A stretch of 64,000 nucleotides of DNA from Sporofaciens musculi (lineage in GTDB: Bacteria; Bacillota; Clostridia; Lachnospirales; Lachnospiraceae), in the NCBI RefSeq assembly GCF_009830285.1, contig NZ_WUQX01000001.1, positions 2,356,501 to 2,420,500 of the forward strand. The letters run 5' to 3'. The stretch's first letter is position 1. Each line of letters opens with the position of its first letter. This document shows, in pieces, positions 43,897 to 53,181 of this stretch. The translations under genes were made by a program, and so were the position numbers. The notes beneath the pieces were generated by a model, which was not told where the DNA came from, searched no databases, and saw nothing but the letters and a program-made list of their open reading frames with translations.

Positions 43897-44613
43897 GTGT
43901 CGTACGAATCCAAAGATGAGATGAAGCAGTCAAATACCATAAAAGAGATACCGGAAACGGAACGTCCTTATGAGAAATGTGAACGAAACGGGGCGCACGC
44001 CTTAAGCGATGAAGAATTGTTGGCTGTGCTTCTGCGTACAGGCACTCAAGGGGAGAATGCCCTTTTGCTGGCGAGGAGAATCCTCTACCACGCCGGAGAG
44101 ACTGGAATCTTAAGCCTCCATCAGTTCAGCAGGGAGAGGCTCATGCAGATAAAGGGCATCGGTAAGGTGAAGGCGATTCAGATTTCCTGTATCTCTGAGC
44201 TTGCGAAGCGGCTCTCCAAGGCGTCATACCAGGAAGCCTTGTGCTTTTCTGAGCCGGAGACCATTGCCAGATACTATATGGAGGATATGCGTCATGAGAA
44301 GCAGGAGTTGATGAAACTTCTGATGTTGAATACAAAAGCAAAACTGGTCGGGGAGACGAATGTATCGAAGGGGACGGTAAACGCCTCACTGATCACGCCC
44401 AGAGAACTTTTTATAGAAGCGTTACAGAAGAATGCTGTTTCCATCGTGATTTTACATAACCACCCAAGCGGTGACCCGACTCCAAGCCGAGAGGATATGT
44501 TGACAACTAAGAGAATCCTAGACGCAGGGGCATTGATTGGAATTGAATTGTTAGATCATATCATTATTGGGAATAATTGTTATGTAAGTTTTCGGAAAGA
44601 GGGCATACTTTAG
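43897..44613 (+). CDS. radC: RadC family JAB/MPN+ domain protein
   Basis: 238-aa RadC (YsxA-like) protein. An N-terminal helix-hairpin-helix region (GIGKVKAIQI) is followed by the JAB metalloprotease-like domain with H187-x-H189 (HNHPSGDPTPS) and D200. The old repair role is disputed. GTG at 43897 gives the full family N-terminus; an ATG at 43918 is possible. Directly upstream of mreB, as in Bacillus. Confidence 0.92.
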   Translation: MSYESKDEMKQSNTIKEIPETERPYEKCERNGAHALSDEELLAVLLRTGTQGENALLLARRILYHAGETGILSLHQFSRERLMQIKGIGKVKAIQISCISELAKRLSKASYQEALCFSEPETIARYYMEDMRHEKQELMKLLMLNTKAKLVGETNVSKGTVNASLITPRELFIEALQKNAVSIVILHNHPSGDPTPSREDMLTTKRILDAGALIGIELLDHIIIGNNCYVSFRKEGIL

Positions 44614-44629
44614 AAAGGATCTATGTCAG

Positions 44630-45652
44630 ATGGCGAGGAATGTATACGGCCTCGATCTCGGCTCCTATGAGATTAAGGTTTACGATAAGAAGAAAGATAC
44701 CATATGGAAAGAAAAAGATGTGATTGCGCTCAGGAATGAGAAGGAGATTTTTGCCGTAGGCGACGAAGCTTTTTCCATGTACGAGAAAGCGCCTTCTAAT
44801 ATTGAAGTGGTATTTCCCATGAAGGAGGGCGTCATATCCAGATTCCATGATATGCAGTTCCTTCTGCAGAATCTGCTTAAGAAGGACCGGCAGTTTGCCC
44901 GTGGTTCGGAGTATGTGGTTGCCGTACCGACGGATGTTACAGAGGTGGAGAAGAAGGCGTTCTTCGACCTGGTAATCCACTCCACGGCAAAGGCCAAGGA
45001 GGTCAATATTGTGGAGCGTTCCATTGCAGATGCGATTGGGCTTAATCTGGATGTGCAGAACACTAGAGGCGTGTTTATTGTGAATTTCGGCGGCGAGACT
45101 ACAGAGCTTTCTGTAATCGCAGGAGGAGGTATGGTTATGAACCGCCTTCTGAAAGTGGGAGGCGCGACCTTTGACCAGTCGGTTATTAATCTGGTGCGCC
45201 ACAGCCATGACTTCCTGATTGGACGGCATACGGCGGAGGTGCTGCGCAAAAGCTTTGGAATCTTCACCAATGAAGTGGAGGCTATGCTTACTGTTGCCGG
45301 ACGGGATCTGATTACAGGCGTTCCTATGCGAAAAGGAATCTCCATTAACCTGGTGAGACTGGCTATGAAGGACCCGCTGTTCCAATGTGTCAGCGCCATC
45401 CAGTCCCTTCTTGACCGGACGCCGCCTGAGGTGCGCAAAGCCATCAACGAGAACGGGATCTTCCTGACCGGCGGCGTTGCACATACGGCAGGTCTTGAGA
45501 TGTATGTGGAGGAGATGGTGGGTATCACCACCAGAACCTCTGTAGAGCCGGATATCTGTGCGGTGTCCGGATTGAAGAAGATTATTGAATCGAAGGAATT
45601 GCGCAAGTTTGCATTTTCCATGATCGATGAAAACTATAGGTGGATGAGATAA
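44630..45652 (+). CDS. mreB: MreB-like actin homologue (divergent)
   Basis: 340-aa bacterial actin that guides cell-wall elongation with MreC/MreD, PBP2 and RodA. Phosphate-1 motif is GLDLGSYEIKVYD and the adenosine motif is GIFLTGGVAHTAGLEMY. The phosphate-2 loop reads NFGGETTELSV where classical MreB has DIGGGTTEVAV, so the usual aspartate is asparagine and a glycine is glutamate. mreC follows after 1 nt. The order mreB-mreC-mreD-PBP2 supports the assignment. No paralogue (mbl) is in the window. Confidence 0.92.
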   Translation: MARNVYGLDLGSYEIKVYDKKKDTIWKEKDVIALRNEKEIFAVGDEAFSMYEKAPSNIEVVFPMKEGVISRFHDMQFLLQNLLKKDRQFARGSEYVVAVPTDVTEVEKKAFFDLVIHSTAKAKEVNIVERSIADAIGLNLDVQNTRGVFIVNFGGETTELSVIAGGGMVMNRLLKVGGATFDQSVINLVRHSHDFLIGRHTAEVLRKSFGIFTNEVEAMLTVAGRDLITGVPMRKGISINLVRLAMKDPLFQCVSAIQSLLDRTPPEVRKAINENGIFLTGGVAHTAGLEMYVEEMVGITTRTSVEPDICAVSGLKKIIESKELRKFAFSMIDENYRWMR

Positions 45653-45653
45653 T

Positions 45654-46595
45654 ATGAAGAACAAGAACCAATCGTCCTTTTCAAGTAAATATTGGCTGAT
45701 CATCATATCTGTTCTCTGTGTGATTCTGCTGGGAATCGAACGGTTCACAGACGGCAAGGGGCCTTTACGCTTTATAGCCAGCTATACTGTCGTCCCCATG
45801 CAGGAGGGAATCAGCTATGTGGGAAGGTTCATGAGCGACCTGTCGGATAATTTCGAGACGTTGGAAGATATGAAGAAGGAGAATCAAAAGCTTCAGACCA
45901 AGGTGGATGAACTGACCATAGACAATACCAAGCTTCGCCAAGAGCAGTACGAGCTGGATAGGCTGCGGGAATTATATAAGCTGGATGAGAATTACTCGGA
46001 TTACAAGAAGATTGGCGCCCATGTGGTTGCCAATAACGGAAGCAACTGGTTTACGGACTTTACTATTGACAAGGGAACCCGTGACGGAGTACAGGTGGAT
46101 TCCAATGTGCTGGCAGGCAGCGGTCTTGTGGGAATCGTCATTGAGGCAGGCCCAACGTATTCCAGGGTACGCTCTATCGTAGATGACGCCAGCAACGTAA
46201 GCGCCATGATGCTTTCTACTTCGGATACCTGTATGGTCAGAGGGGATTTGAAGCTGATGGCAGACGGAAGGCTTCGTTTTGAGAAGCTTCCCAACAACGA
46301 TAACAAGATTGAGCCAGGCGAGCAGGTGGTGACTTCTCATGTAAGTCCCCGTTTCCTCCAGGGACTGTTTATCGGATATGTCAGTGATATCGAAGTGGAT
46401 GCGAACAACCTGACACGGTCCGGCTATATTACTCCGGCGGTGGATTTCAGTAAGCTTCAGGAGGTGTTAGTGATTACCACCACCAAGAAGAATATGCTGG
46501 AGGATAACAATTCCCAGGATTCACAGAATCCAGAAGAAGGCAATCAGGAGGAAGCTTCAGGGCCGCAGGAATCTAATGGCGAAGAAGGAGAATGA
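45654..46595 (+). CDS. mreC: Rod shape-determining protein MreC
   Basis: 313-aa membrane-anchored elongasome scaffold: short cytoplasmic head, one helix (about 13-32), coiled coil (about 65-110, ending RLRELYKLDENY), and a beta-domain (about 115-275) with GSNWFTDFTIDKGTRDGVQ. The acidic, glutamine-rich C-terminal tail (about 285-313) is extra. RBS overlaps the mreB end. mreD follows 3 nt later. Confidence 0.95.
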   Translation: MKNKNQSSFSSKYWLIIISVLCVILLGIERFTDGKGPLRFIASYTVVPMQEGISYVGRFMSDLSDNFETLEDMKKENQKLQTKVDELTIDNTKLRQEQYELDRLRELYKLDENYSDYKKIGAHVVANNGSNWFTDFTIDKGTRDGVQVDSNVLAGSGLVGIVIEAGPTYSRVRSIVDDASNVSAMMLSTSDTCMVRGDLKLMADGRLRFEKLPNNDNKIEPGEQVVTSHVSPRFLQGLFIGYVSDIEVDANNLTRSGYITPAVDFSKLQEVLVITTTKKNMLEDNNSQDSQNPEEGNQEEASGPQESNGEEGE

Positions 46596-46598
46596 TTC

Positions 46599-47117
46599 AT
46601 GAAGAGAAAGTTCATAACATTTGCCGTGATTTTAGTCTGCTTTCTGCTTCAGAGTACTGTATTTCAATATCTGACCTTTGCCACCATCAAACCCAACATG
46701 CTGATTGTGGTGACCTCCTCCTTTGGCTTTATGCGGGGGAAGAAGGCAGGGCTGTTCGTAGGTTTTTCCTCAGGGCTTTTGGTTGATTTGTTTTGGGGAG
46801 GCGCCCTTGGCTTCAACATGCTGCTGTATTCCTTCATTGGATATGTTAACGGCTCATTTAAGCGGATGTTCTATGATGATGACGTTAAGCTTCCGATTGT
46901 GTTGATCGGTGTAAGTGATTTCCTGTATGGACTGCTTATATATGCTTTTTTATACATGCTGCAGGGAGATTTTGCTTTTTGGTCCCATTTAATGGAGATT
47001 ATACTGCCGGAACTGGTATATACCATTCTGGTGACTTTGGTGCTTTATCAGATTATATTACACATCAATAAGAAACTCGAAGAAGAAGAACAAAGGAGTG
47101 CAAGTAAATTTGTATAG
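46599..47117 (+). CDS. mreD: Rod shape-determining protein MreD
   Basis: 172-aa membrane protein with about five helices, including the family stretch GLLVDLFWGGALGFNMLLYSFIGYVNG. Partner of MreC in the elongation complex. It begins 3 nt after mreC and overlaps the PBP2 gene by a few nucleotides. Confidence 0.93.
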   Translation: MKRKFITFAVILVCFLLQSTVFQYLTFATIKPNMLIVVTSSFGFMRGKKAGLFVGFSSGLLVDLFWGGALGFNMLLYSFIGYVNGSFKRMFYDDDVKLPIVLIGVSDFLYGLLIYAFLYMLQGDFAFWSHLMEIILPELVYTILVTLVLYQIILHINKKLEEEEQRSASKFV

Positions 47118-50046
47118 TTTATGGGAACGGTTTAAAGCCGGCATTACAGAAATCTTTCAATCACGGGTCGTTGTGATCATCCTTATGTTCTGTATTATGT
47201 CTGCCATTCTGGTCCAGAGGGTATTCTATCTACAGATTGTAAAGGGACAAGAGTATCTGGATGATTATAAGCTGCAGATTCAGAAGACCAAGGAGGTACA
47301 GGGAACCCGCGGGAATATTTATGACCGCAACGGGTATCTTCTGGCGTATAACGAACTGGCATATGCTGTCACTATAGAGGATATTGGTGAATATGATGAC
47401 CGTGAGCATAAGAACGAAGAATTGAACAGAGTCGTATCCAGCGTGATTCAAATGGTGGAATCTAATGGAGACACAGTAATCAAAAATTTCGGAATTATCC
47501 TGGACAATGATAATAATTATACGTATGTTGCCCAGAACGAAACTCAGCGGCTCAGATTCGTTGCGGACGTATATGGAAAGAGGACGATTGATGAACTTTC
47601 CGCCAAGCAGAAGAATATCTCTGCCGAAGCGCTTATCAATTACCTGTGTACCGATGAGGTAAACGGATACGGGATTGACCAGTCCGCTATGGAACGGTCT
47701 CAGGTCCTTAAGCTGGTCAATGTCCGCTACGCTATTTCGCTGAACAGTTACCAGAAGTTCATCGCCACCACCATTGCCGAGGATGTCAGTGACGAGACGG
47801 TGGCTGTGGTTATGGAGAACCTGGACAGTCTGCAGGGCGTCAATATTGAAGAAGAATCTATGAGGCGGTATGCAGACAGCTATTGTTTCGCCAACATTAT
47901 CGGCTATATTGGCCAGATTTCTCAGGAGGAGTACGACGCCCTTAGTAAGAAGGAGAAGGAGGAATATTCCAAGACGGATACCATTGGAAAATCCGGTCTT
48001 GAGAAGACCATGGATTCTGAGCTTCAGGGGAAGAAGGGTGAGATTAAGCTATACGTCAACAGTGTGGGCAAGGTAATTGAGACGATTAATCAGAAGAACC
48101 CCAAGGCAGGGAATGATGTGTACCTGTCCATTGACGCCAATCTGCAAAAGGCGGCATACCACATCATTGAGCAGGAGTTAGCAGGTATTCTGTTATCAAG
48201 GATTCAGAATGCGCTGGATTATGACCGCACCCAGGTAAAGGACGGCAGCGACGTAATCATTCCTATTGGGGATGTGTATAACACATTTATTAACAACGAG
48301 ATTCTTGATATGAACCACTTTGGCGAAGAAGAAGCAGGCGTTACGGAGAAGGAGGTTTTTGCCGCATTTTCTGCCAGAAAAGAAAGCGTGATTCAGGATA
48401 TTTCTGGGATTTTGACTGATCCCAACGCCAAAGCATACCGAGACTACCCAAAAGAAAAACAAGCGTACCTGACTTACATTGTCTCGGACCTATTGACAGG
48501 CGGCGGTGTCATTCGTTCAGACGCTATCGACACCAATGATGCCACATACAAGGCATGGAGGGATGATGAGAGTATCAATATCTACACCTATCTGACCTAC
48601 GCGATTTCTCAGAACTGGGTGGATACCTCCCTGCTAAAAGAATATGCTGACGCCAAGGGAGAATATACCGATTCCAATGAACTTTATCAGGGAATGATTA
48701 ATTATATTATCGAAGATATTCAGTCTGACAACAGCTTTAATAAGCTAATCTACCGGTATATGATTAAAGCCGGCGCGGTGACGGGACGGCAGATTTGTTT
48801 AATGCTCTATGAGCAGGGAATCCTTACATTTGATGAGGCACAGTATAACGGATTAAATTCCGGAGGCATTTCAGCCTATGACTTTGTTCGAGGCAAGATT
48901 GAGACGTTGGAGATTACGCCAGGACAGCTTGCCTTAGAGCCCTGTACAGGCTCTATCGTGATTACGGACACCAACAGCGGCAAGGTGCTGGCCTGTGTAT
49001 CCTATCCGGGATATGACAACAACCGGCTTGCCAACGCCATGGATTCCAATTACTATCAGAAACTGGTGACAGACCAGGCAAGGCCTTTCTATAACAATGC
49101 GACTCAGGAGAAGACGGCCCCTGGCTCCACCTATAAGCCTTTGGTGTCGATTGCAGGACTGATGGAGGGCGTTGTGAATGTGAATACCTACCTGCCCTGC
49201 AGCGGTATCTACGAGAAGGTAGAGCCGAATCCCACCTGCTGGATTTATCCAAGCTCCCATGGAGGGCTAAATGTGGCGGGTGCGCTGCAGCACTCCTGTA
49301 ACTGTTATTACTATGAGGTGGGATATCGTCTGAGCCTTCAGGACAACGGTATCTCCCAGATTGAGTCAGACAACAGGGAAGGTGAATCCACCGGAGTATA
49401 TTACTCCAGTAATCTGGGGTTGGAGAATCTTAAGAAGTATGCGACTCAGTTTGGATTAGGCGAGACGTCTGGACTTGAGATTCCAGAGTCTGAACCTCAG
49501 ATTTCAGATGATTCGTCCGTACCGTCATCCATCGGACAAGGTACCAATAACTATACGGTCAGCCAGTTGGCGCGTTATGTCACGGCCATTGCCAATAAAG
49601 GTACAGTATATGATCTAAGCCTGCTTGACAAAGTCACTTCTGTGGAGGGTGATGTGATAAAAGAGTATGAACCCAAGGTGTATAACACCATCTCCGACGT
49701 GCCGGATTCTTACTGGTCCGCCGTCCATACGGGAATGCGCAACATGGTTACCTCCCATGGTGATTTGTTTTCTACAATAAATGCAAGTAATGTAAAACTG
49801 TCTGGAAAGTCAGGTACAGCACAGCAGAGTAAGACCCATCCGGACCACGGGTTATTCGTAGGATTTGCCCCAAGCGACAGTCCGGAGGTGGCATTCGCAA
49901 TCCGTATCGCCAACGGCTATAGTTCGAACTATGCCTGTGAGATTGGCAGCGATGTGATGGAATACTATTATGAGATAACTCCGGAGGATGAATTGATTAC
50001 CGGAAAAGCAGCCCAGGTGAAGCTTAAAACGACAGGAGGAGATTAA
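47110..50046 (+). CDS. Penicillin-binding protein 2 (elongation transpeptidase), extended
   Basis: 978-aa class B PBP that cross-links peptidoglycan with RodA during elongation. One N-terminal helix (about 15-35), dimerisation domain starting GTRGNIYDRNG, then the transpeptidase with S673-T-Y-K676, S729-C-N731 and K900-S-G. It is longer than usual PBP2 (about 600-750 aa) because of about 230 inserted residues (roughly 360-590) between the dimerisation and transpeptidase parts. I chose the TTG at 47110 because AAAGGAG lies 11 nt before it; a GTG at 47098 overlaps that site. Confidence 0.93.
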   Translation: MYSLWERFKAGITEIFQSRVVVIILMFCIMSAILVQRVFYLQIVKGQEYLDDYKLQIQKTKEVQGTRGNIYDRNGYLLAYNELAYAVTIEDIGEYDDREHKNEELNRVVSSVIQMVESNGDTVIKNFGIILDNDNNYTYVAQNETQRLRFVADVYGKRTIDELSAKQKNISAEALINYLCTDEVNGYGIDQSAMERSQVLKLVNVRYAISLNSYQKFIATTIAEDVSDETVAVVMENLDSLQGVNIEEESMRRYADSYCFANIIGYIGQISQEEYDALSKKEKEEYSKTDTIGKSGLEKTMDSELQGKKGEIKLYVNSVGKVIETINQKNPKAGNDVYLSIDANLQKAAYHIIEQELAGILLSRIQNALDYDRTQVKDGSDVIIPIGDVYNTFINNEILDMNHFGEEEAGVTEKEVFAAFSARKESVIQDISGILTDPNAKAYRDYPKEKQAYLTYIVSDLLTGGGVIRSDAIDTNDATYKAWRDDESINIYTYLTYAISQNWVDTSLLKEYADAKGEYTDSNELYQGMINYIIEDIQSDNSFNKLIYRYMIKAGAVTGRQICLMLYEQGILTFDEAQYNGLNSGGISAYDFVRGKIETLEITPGQLALEPCTGSIVITDTNSGKVLACVSYPGYDNNRLANAMDSNYYQKLVTDQARPFYNNATQEKTAPGSTYKPLVSIAGLMEGVVNVNTYLPCSGIYEKVEPNPTCWIYPSSHGGLNVAGALQHSCNCYYYEVGYRLSLQDNGISQIESDNREGESTGVYYSSNLGLENLKKYATQFGLGETSGLEIPESEPQISDDSSVPSSIGQGTNNYTVSQLARYVTAIANKGTVYDLSLLDKVTSVEGDVIKEYEPKVYNTISDVPDSYWSAVHTGMRNMVTSHGDLFSTINASNVKLSGKSGTAQQSKTHPDHGLFVGFAPSDSPEVAFAIRIANGYSSNYACEIGSDVMEYYYEITPEDELITGKAAQVKLKTTGGD

Positions 50047-50064
50047 GGGAAAGGATGAGTTTAT

Positions 50065-50655
50065 GTGAAAGATCCGGTGCTCATTAAGAGCAACAGATAC
50101 GGGATTACGATTTTTTTCGACCCGTACATGCCCTACGGGGAGTTGCTTACAGAGGTTCAGAAGAAATTCCAGTCTTCCGCACATTTTTTCGGTCATGCGG
50201 ATATGGCGGTAGAATTCGAGGGCCGTACTTTCACAAAAGAAGAGGAGCAGCTGATGGCAGAGGTCATTCAGGATGCCGCCAAGATACAGATATTATGTAT
50301 TATTGAGAAGGACACAGACACAGAAGAGATCCACAGAAGAATGTTGGATGAAAGCCTGGAAACGCTCCATGAAAGAGACGGCCGGTTCTATAGAGGTACG
50401 TTAAGAGGAAAAGAGATCTTGGAATCTGAGACGAGCATTGTGATTGTCGGGGATATTGAAGAAGGCGCCATTGTGGCGTCCAAACAGAATGTAGTGGTCA
50501 CAGGAACCATTTACGGGACAGTGATTGCAGGCGCCTCAGGCAATTATGACGCAGTGATCGCAGCGCTTCATATGGCGCCAAAGAAGCTGCGCATCGGAGA
50601 TATTGAAGTCAAACCAGTTATAGGAGGGAGTTATTCATGGGCGAAGCTATTGTAA
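50065..50655 (+). CDS. minC: Septum site-determining protein MinC
   Basis: 196-aa FtsZ-assembly inhibitor. The N-terminal FtsZ-binding domain spans about 1-95; the C-terminal beta-helix (FYRGTLRGKEILES, VIVGDIEEGAIVASKQNVVVTG) binds MinD. GTG start at 50065. It overlaps minD by 19 nt, so the two are coupled. Confidence 0.93.
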   Translation: MKDPVLIKSNRYGITIFFDPYMPYGELLTEVQKKFQSSAHFFGHADMAVEFEGRTFTKEEEQLMAEVIQDAAKIQILCIIEKDTDTEEIHRRMLDESLETLHERDGRFYRGTLRGKEILESETSIVIVGDIEEGAIVASKQNVVVTGTIYGTVIAGASGNYDAVIAALHMAPKKLRIGDIEVKPVIGGSYSWAKLL

Positions 50656-51428
50656 TTACATCGGGAAAAGGCGGCGTCGGCAAGACGACGACAACAGCGA
50701 ATCTGGGAGCAGGGTTATCGAAGCATGACAAGAAAGTGGTAGTGATTGATACAGATCTGGGCCTTCGTAATCTGGATGTGGTCATGGGCCTTGAGAATCT
50801 GATCGTCTACAATCTGGTGGATGTGATTGAAGGCACCTGCCGGCTTAAGCAGGCGTTGATTCGTGACAAGCGGTATGAGAACCTCTACCTTCTGCCTTCT
50901 GCCCAAACCAAGGACAAGACAGCGATTACGTCTGGGCAGATGAAGAAGCTTACCAGTGAGCTTAAGGAGGAGTTTGACTACATACTTCTGGACTGTCCGG
51001 CGGGAATCGAGCAGGGCTTCATGAATGCCATTGCAGGCGCAGACCGAGCTATTATCGTCACCACTCCGGAGGTATCGGCAATCCGTGACGCAGATCGTAT
51101 CATCGGTCTTTTGGAGAGCCAAAAACTAAAAAAAATGGAGCTGATCATCAACCGAATCCGTGTGGACATGGTGAAGCGCGGGGATATGATGACTGTGGAT
51201 GACGTGACAGAGATTTTATCTATTCCCTTAATTGGCGCGCTGCCGGATGATGAGCAGGTGGTGATTGGCACAAACCAGGGAGAGCCTGTCATCGGCATGG
51301 ACTCGAAAGCAGGAACAGCGTATATGAATATCTGTAAACGCATAATGGGTATGGAGGTTCCTTTTCTGGACCTTACAAGCAATACCGGATTTTTTTCTAA
51401 AATATCCGGCCTCTTCAGAAAAGAATAG
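50637..51428 (+). CDS. minD: Septum site-determining ATPase MinD
   Basis: 263-aa deviant Walker A ATPase: SGKGGVGKTT (9-18), DTDLGLRNLDVVMGLE, DCPAGIEQGF. It recruits MinC to the membrane; the amphipathic C-terminal targeting helix is present (GFFSKISGLFRKE). minE follows after 11 nt. Confidence 0.97.
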   Translation: MGEAIVITSGKGGVGKTTTTANLGAGLSKHDKKVVVIDTDLGLRNLDVVMGLENLIVYNLVDVIEGTCRLKQALIRDKRYENLYLLPSAQTKDKTAITSGQMKKLTSELKEEFDYILLDCPAGIEQGFMNAIAGADRAIIVTTPEVSAIRDADRIIGLLESQKLKKMELIINRIRVDMVKRGDMMTVDDVTEILSIPLIGALPDDEQVVIGTNQGEPVIGMDSKAGTAYMNICKRIMGMEVPFLDLTSNTGFFSKISGLFRKE

Positions 51429-51439
51429 GGGGAAGGGAT

Positions 51440-51652
51440 ATGTTAAGAAAATCGTCGGTTTCCATAGCCAGGAATCGGGTAAAGGCATTGGTTATTTCGG
51501 ACAGAGTACACTGTACGCCGGATGCCTATGACAATATCTGCCGTGAGCTTTTTACCTCCCTCTCAAAGTATATGGAGGTTACAGAAGATGATTTTCAGGT
51601 AAATATTAACCGAACACAGGTCGTTATTACATTTGCAGGAGAAGAAGCGTGA
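51440..51652 (+). CDS. minE: MinE, short form
   Basis: 70-aa topological regulator that displaces MinC and stimulates MinD. The MinD-contact helix/strand (ARNRVKALVISDR, 10-22) and the C-terminal dimer domain (KYMEVTEDDFQVNI) are recognisable. Most MinE proteins have 80-90 aa; here the N-terminal membrane-targeting segment is reduced to about nine residues. Its stop overlaps the rodA GTG (GTGA). Confidence 0.88.
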   Translation: MLRKSSVSIARNRVKALVISDRVHCTPDAYDNICRELFTSLSKYMEVTEDDFQVNINRTQVVITFAGEEA

Positions 51653-52773
51653 GATTACCTAGATTTACAAAACCGTACCATTTAAGAGATTACAAATTCA
51701 GCCTGGTTTTCCTTGTTCTGGCATTGTCCATGATCGGGATTCTGGCTGTGGGAAGTGCAAAAGCAATCTATCAGCCAAGACAGATCTTCGGAGTAGCTTT
51801 TGGATTCTGTGTGATGATTGTCGTATCCCTCATTGATTATGTATGGGTCTGCGATTTTTACTGGCTGCTTTATCTTTTTGCGGTGGCAATCCTCGCCGCC
51901 GTCATTCCATTTGGTGAAAAGGTAAACGGTGCGAGAAGATGGATAGACTTAGGCTTCACTACGTTCCAGCCCTCCGAGCTTGCCAAGATTCTGTTAATCT
52001 TGTTTTTTGCCAAGTTCATCATGGAACATACGGAGGACATTAGTGATAAGTTTACTCTTGTCAAATATGCCGTACTCTGCGGGATTCCTCTGGTGCTGAT
52101 CGTCGTAGAGCCGAATCTTTCTACCACCATCTGTACCGCTTTAGTTCTCTGCCTTCTAATCTTCGTCGGAGGACTCAGATATCGTATTATCGGAACGATT
52201 TTCGTTATATTGATTCCGACGGCGCTGATCTTCTTAAGCATTGTGGTACAGCCGGATCAGAAGCTTCTAAAGGATTACCAGCAGCAGCGTATCCTGGCTT
52301 TTATAGAGCCGGAGAAATACGCCAACGACACAGCGTACCAGCAGCGAAACGCAGTTATGGCAATCGGCTCCGGACAGTTGACGGGTAAAGGGCTTAACAA
52401 TAATACCACCACCTCTGTAAAGAACGGTAATTTCATTGCAGAGCCTCAGACAGACTTCATCTTTGCAATCATAGGTGAAGAACTTGGTTTCATTGGAAGC
52501 TGTATAGTTATTGCTTTATTATTATTAATTGTGATACAATGTATTCTAATAGGGACGCGATCGCAGAACCTGACGGGTAAGATCGTAAGCTGCGGATTCG
52601 GCGGATTGATTGGCATTCAGAGTTTTATCAATATTGGAGTTGCCACTCAGATTCTGCCGAATACGGGGGTTCCCCTGCCTTTCGTCAGTTATGGACTTAC
52701 ATCGCTGGTGAGTCTGTACATGGGAGTCGGGTTTGTCTTAAACGTCGGGTTACAGCCGAAAAAATATCAATAA
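51649..52773 (+). CDS. rodA: RodA/FtsW-family peptidoglycan glycosyltransferase
   Basis: 374-aa SEDS polymerase with about ten helices. The catalytic region GARRWIDLGFTTFQPSELAK and the C-terminal GVPLPFVSYGLTSL are intact. Position after PBP2 and min genes in the shape cluster favours RodA over FtsW. GTG start overlapping minE by 4 nt. Confidence 0.93.
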   Translation: MRLPRFTKPYHLRDYKFSLVFLVLALSMIGILAVGSAKAIYQPRQIFGVAFGFCVMIVVSLIDYVWVCDFYWLLYLFAVAILAAVIPFGEKVNGARRWIDLGFTTFQPSELAKILLILFFAKFIMEHTEDISDKFTLVKYAVLCGIPLVLIVVEPNLSTTICTALVLCLLIFVGGLRYRIIGTIFVILIPTALIFLSIVVQPDQKLLKDYQQQRILAFIEPEKYANDTAYQQRNAVMAIGSGQLTGKGLNNNTTTSVKNGNFIAEPQTDFIFAIIGEELGFIGSCIVIALLLLIVIQCILIGTRSQNLTGKIVSCGFGGLIGIQSFINIGVATQILPNTGVPLPFVSYGLTSLVSLYMGVGFVLNVGLQPKKYQ

Positions 52774-52785
52774 GGAGTGAAGAAG

Positions 52786-53181
52786 ATGAATATAGGACTG
52801 ATCGCTCATGATTCAAAAAAGACTTTGATGCAGAATTTTTGTATTGCTTATAGGGGGATCTTAAGCAAGCACAATCTGTATGCAACCGGCACCACCGGAC
52901 GTCTGATTGAAGAAGTCACCAACCTGAATGTACACAAATACCTTGCAGGGCCCTTAGGGGGAAAACAGCAGCTTGGGGCGCAGATCGCGCAGAACGATAT
53001 TGACGCGCTGATTTTCCTTAGGGAACCATCAAATCCGAAACCTCATGAGCCGGATGTGAATGATGTAATTCAGCTTTGTGACATGTATAATATTCCCATG
53101 GCAAGCAATCTTGCTACTGCGGAACTGATTATTTTAGCGATTGACAGAGGAGATCTTGATTGGCGTGAGATGTACAGATAA
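52786..53181 (+). CDS. mgsA: Methylglyoxal synthase
   Basis: 131-aa enzyme converting dihydroxyacetone phosphate to methylglyoxal, a phosphate-relief bypass of glycolysis. Starts NIGLIAHDSKK; GTTGRLI (phosphate binding), GPLGGKQQLGAQI and FLREP are family motifs. I chose the ATG at 52786 because AAGGAG lies 8 nt upstream; a GTG at 52777 overlaps it. It overlaps the carboxypeptidase gene by 17 nt. Confidence 0.95.
   Translation: MNIGLIAHDSKKTLMQNFCIAYRGILSKHNLYATGTTGRLIEEVTNLNVHKYLAGPLGGKQQLGAQIAQNDIDALIFLREPSNPKPHEPDVNDVIQLCDMYNIPMASNLATAELIILAIDRGDLDWREMYR

Noticed and set aside
44621-45757. 378-codon open frame on the minus strand across mreB and the start of mreC (also 44680-45621, 313 codons)
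   Set aside because: It is fully antisense to well-supported mreB/mreC, has no recognisable domain, and its composition is the mirror of coding DNA.
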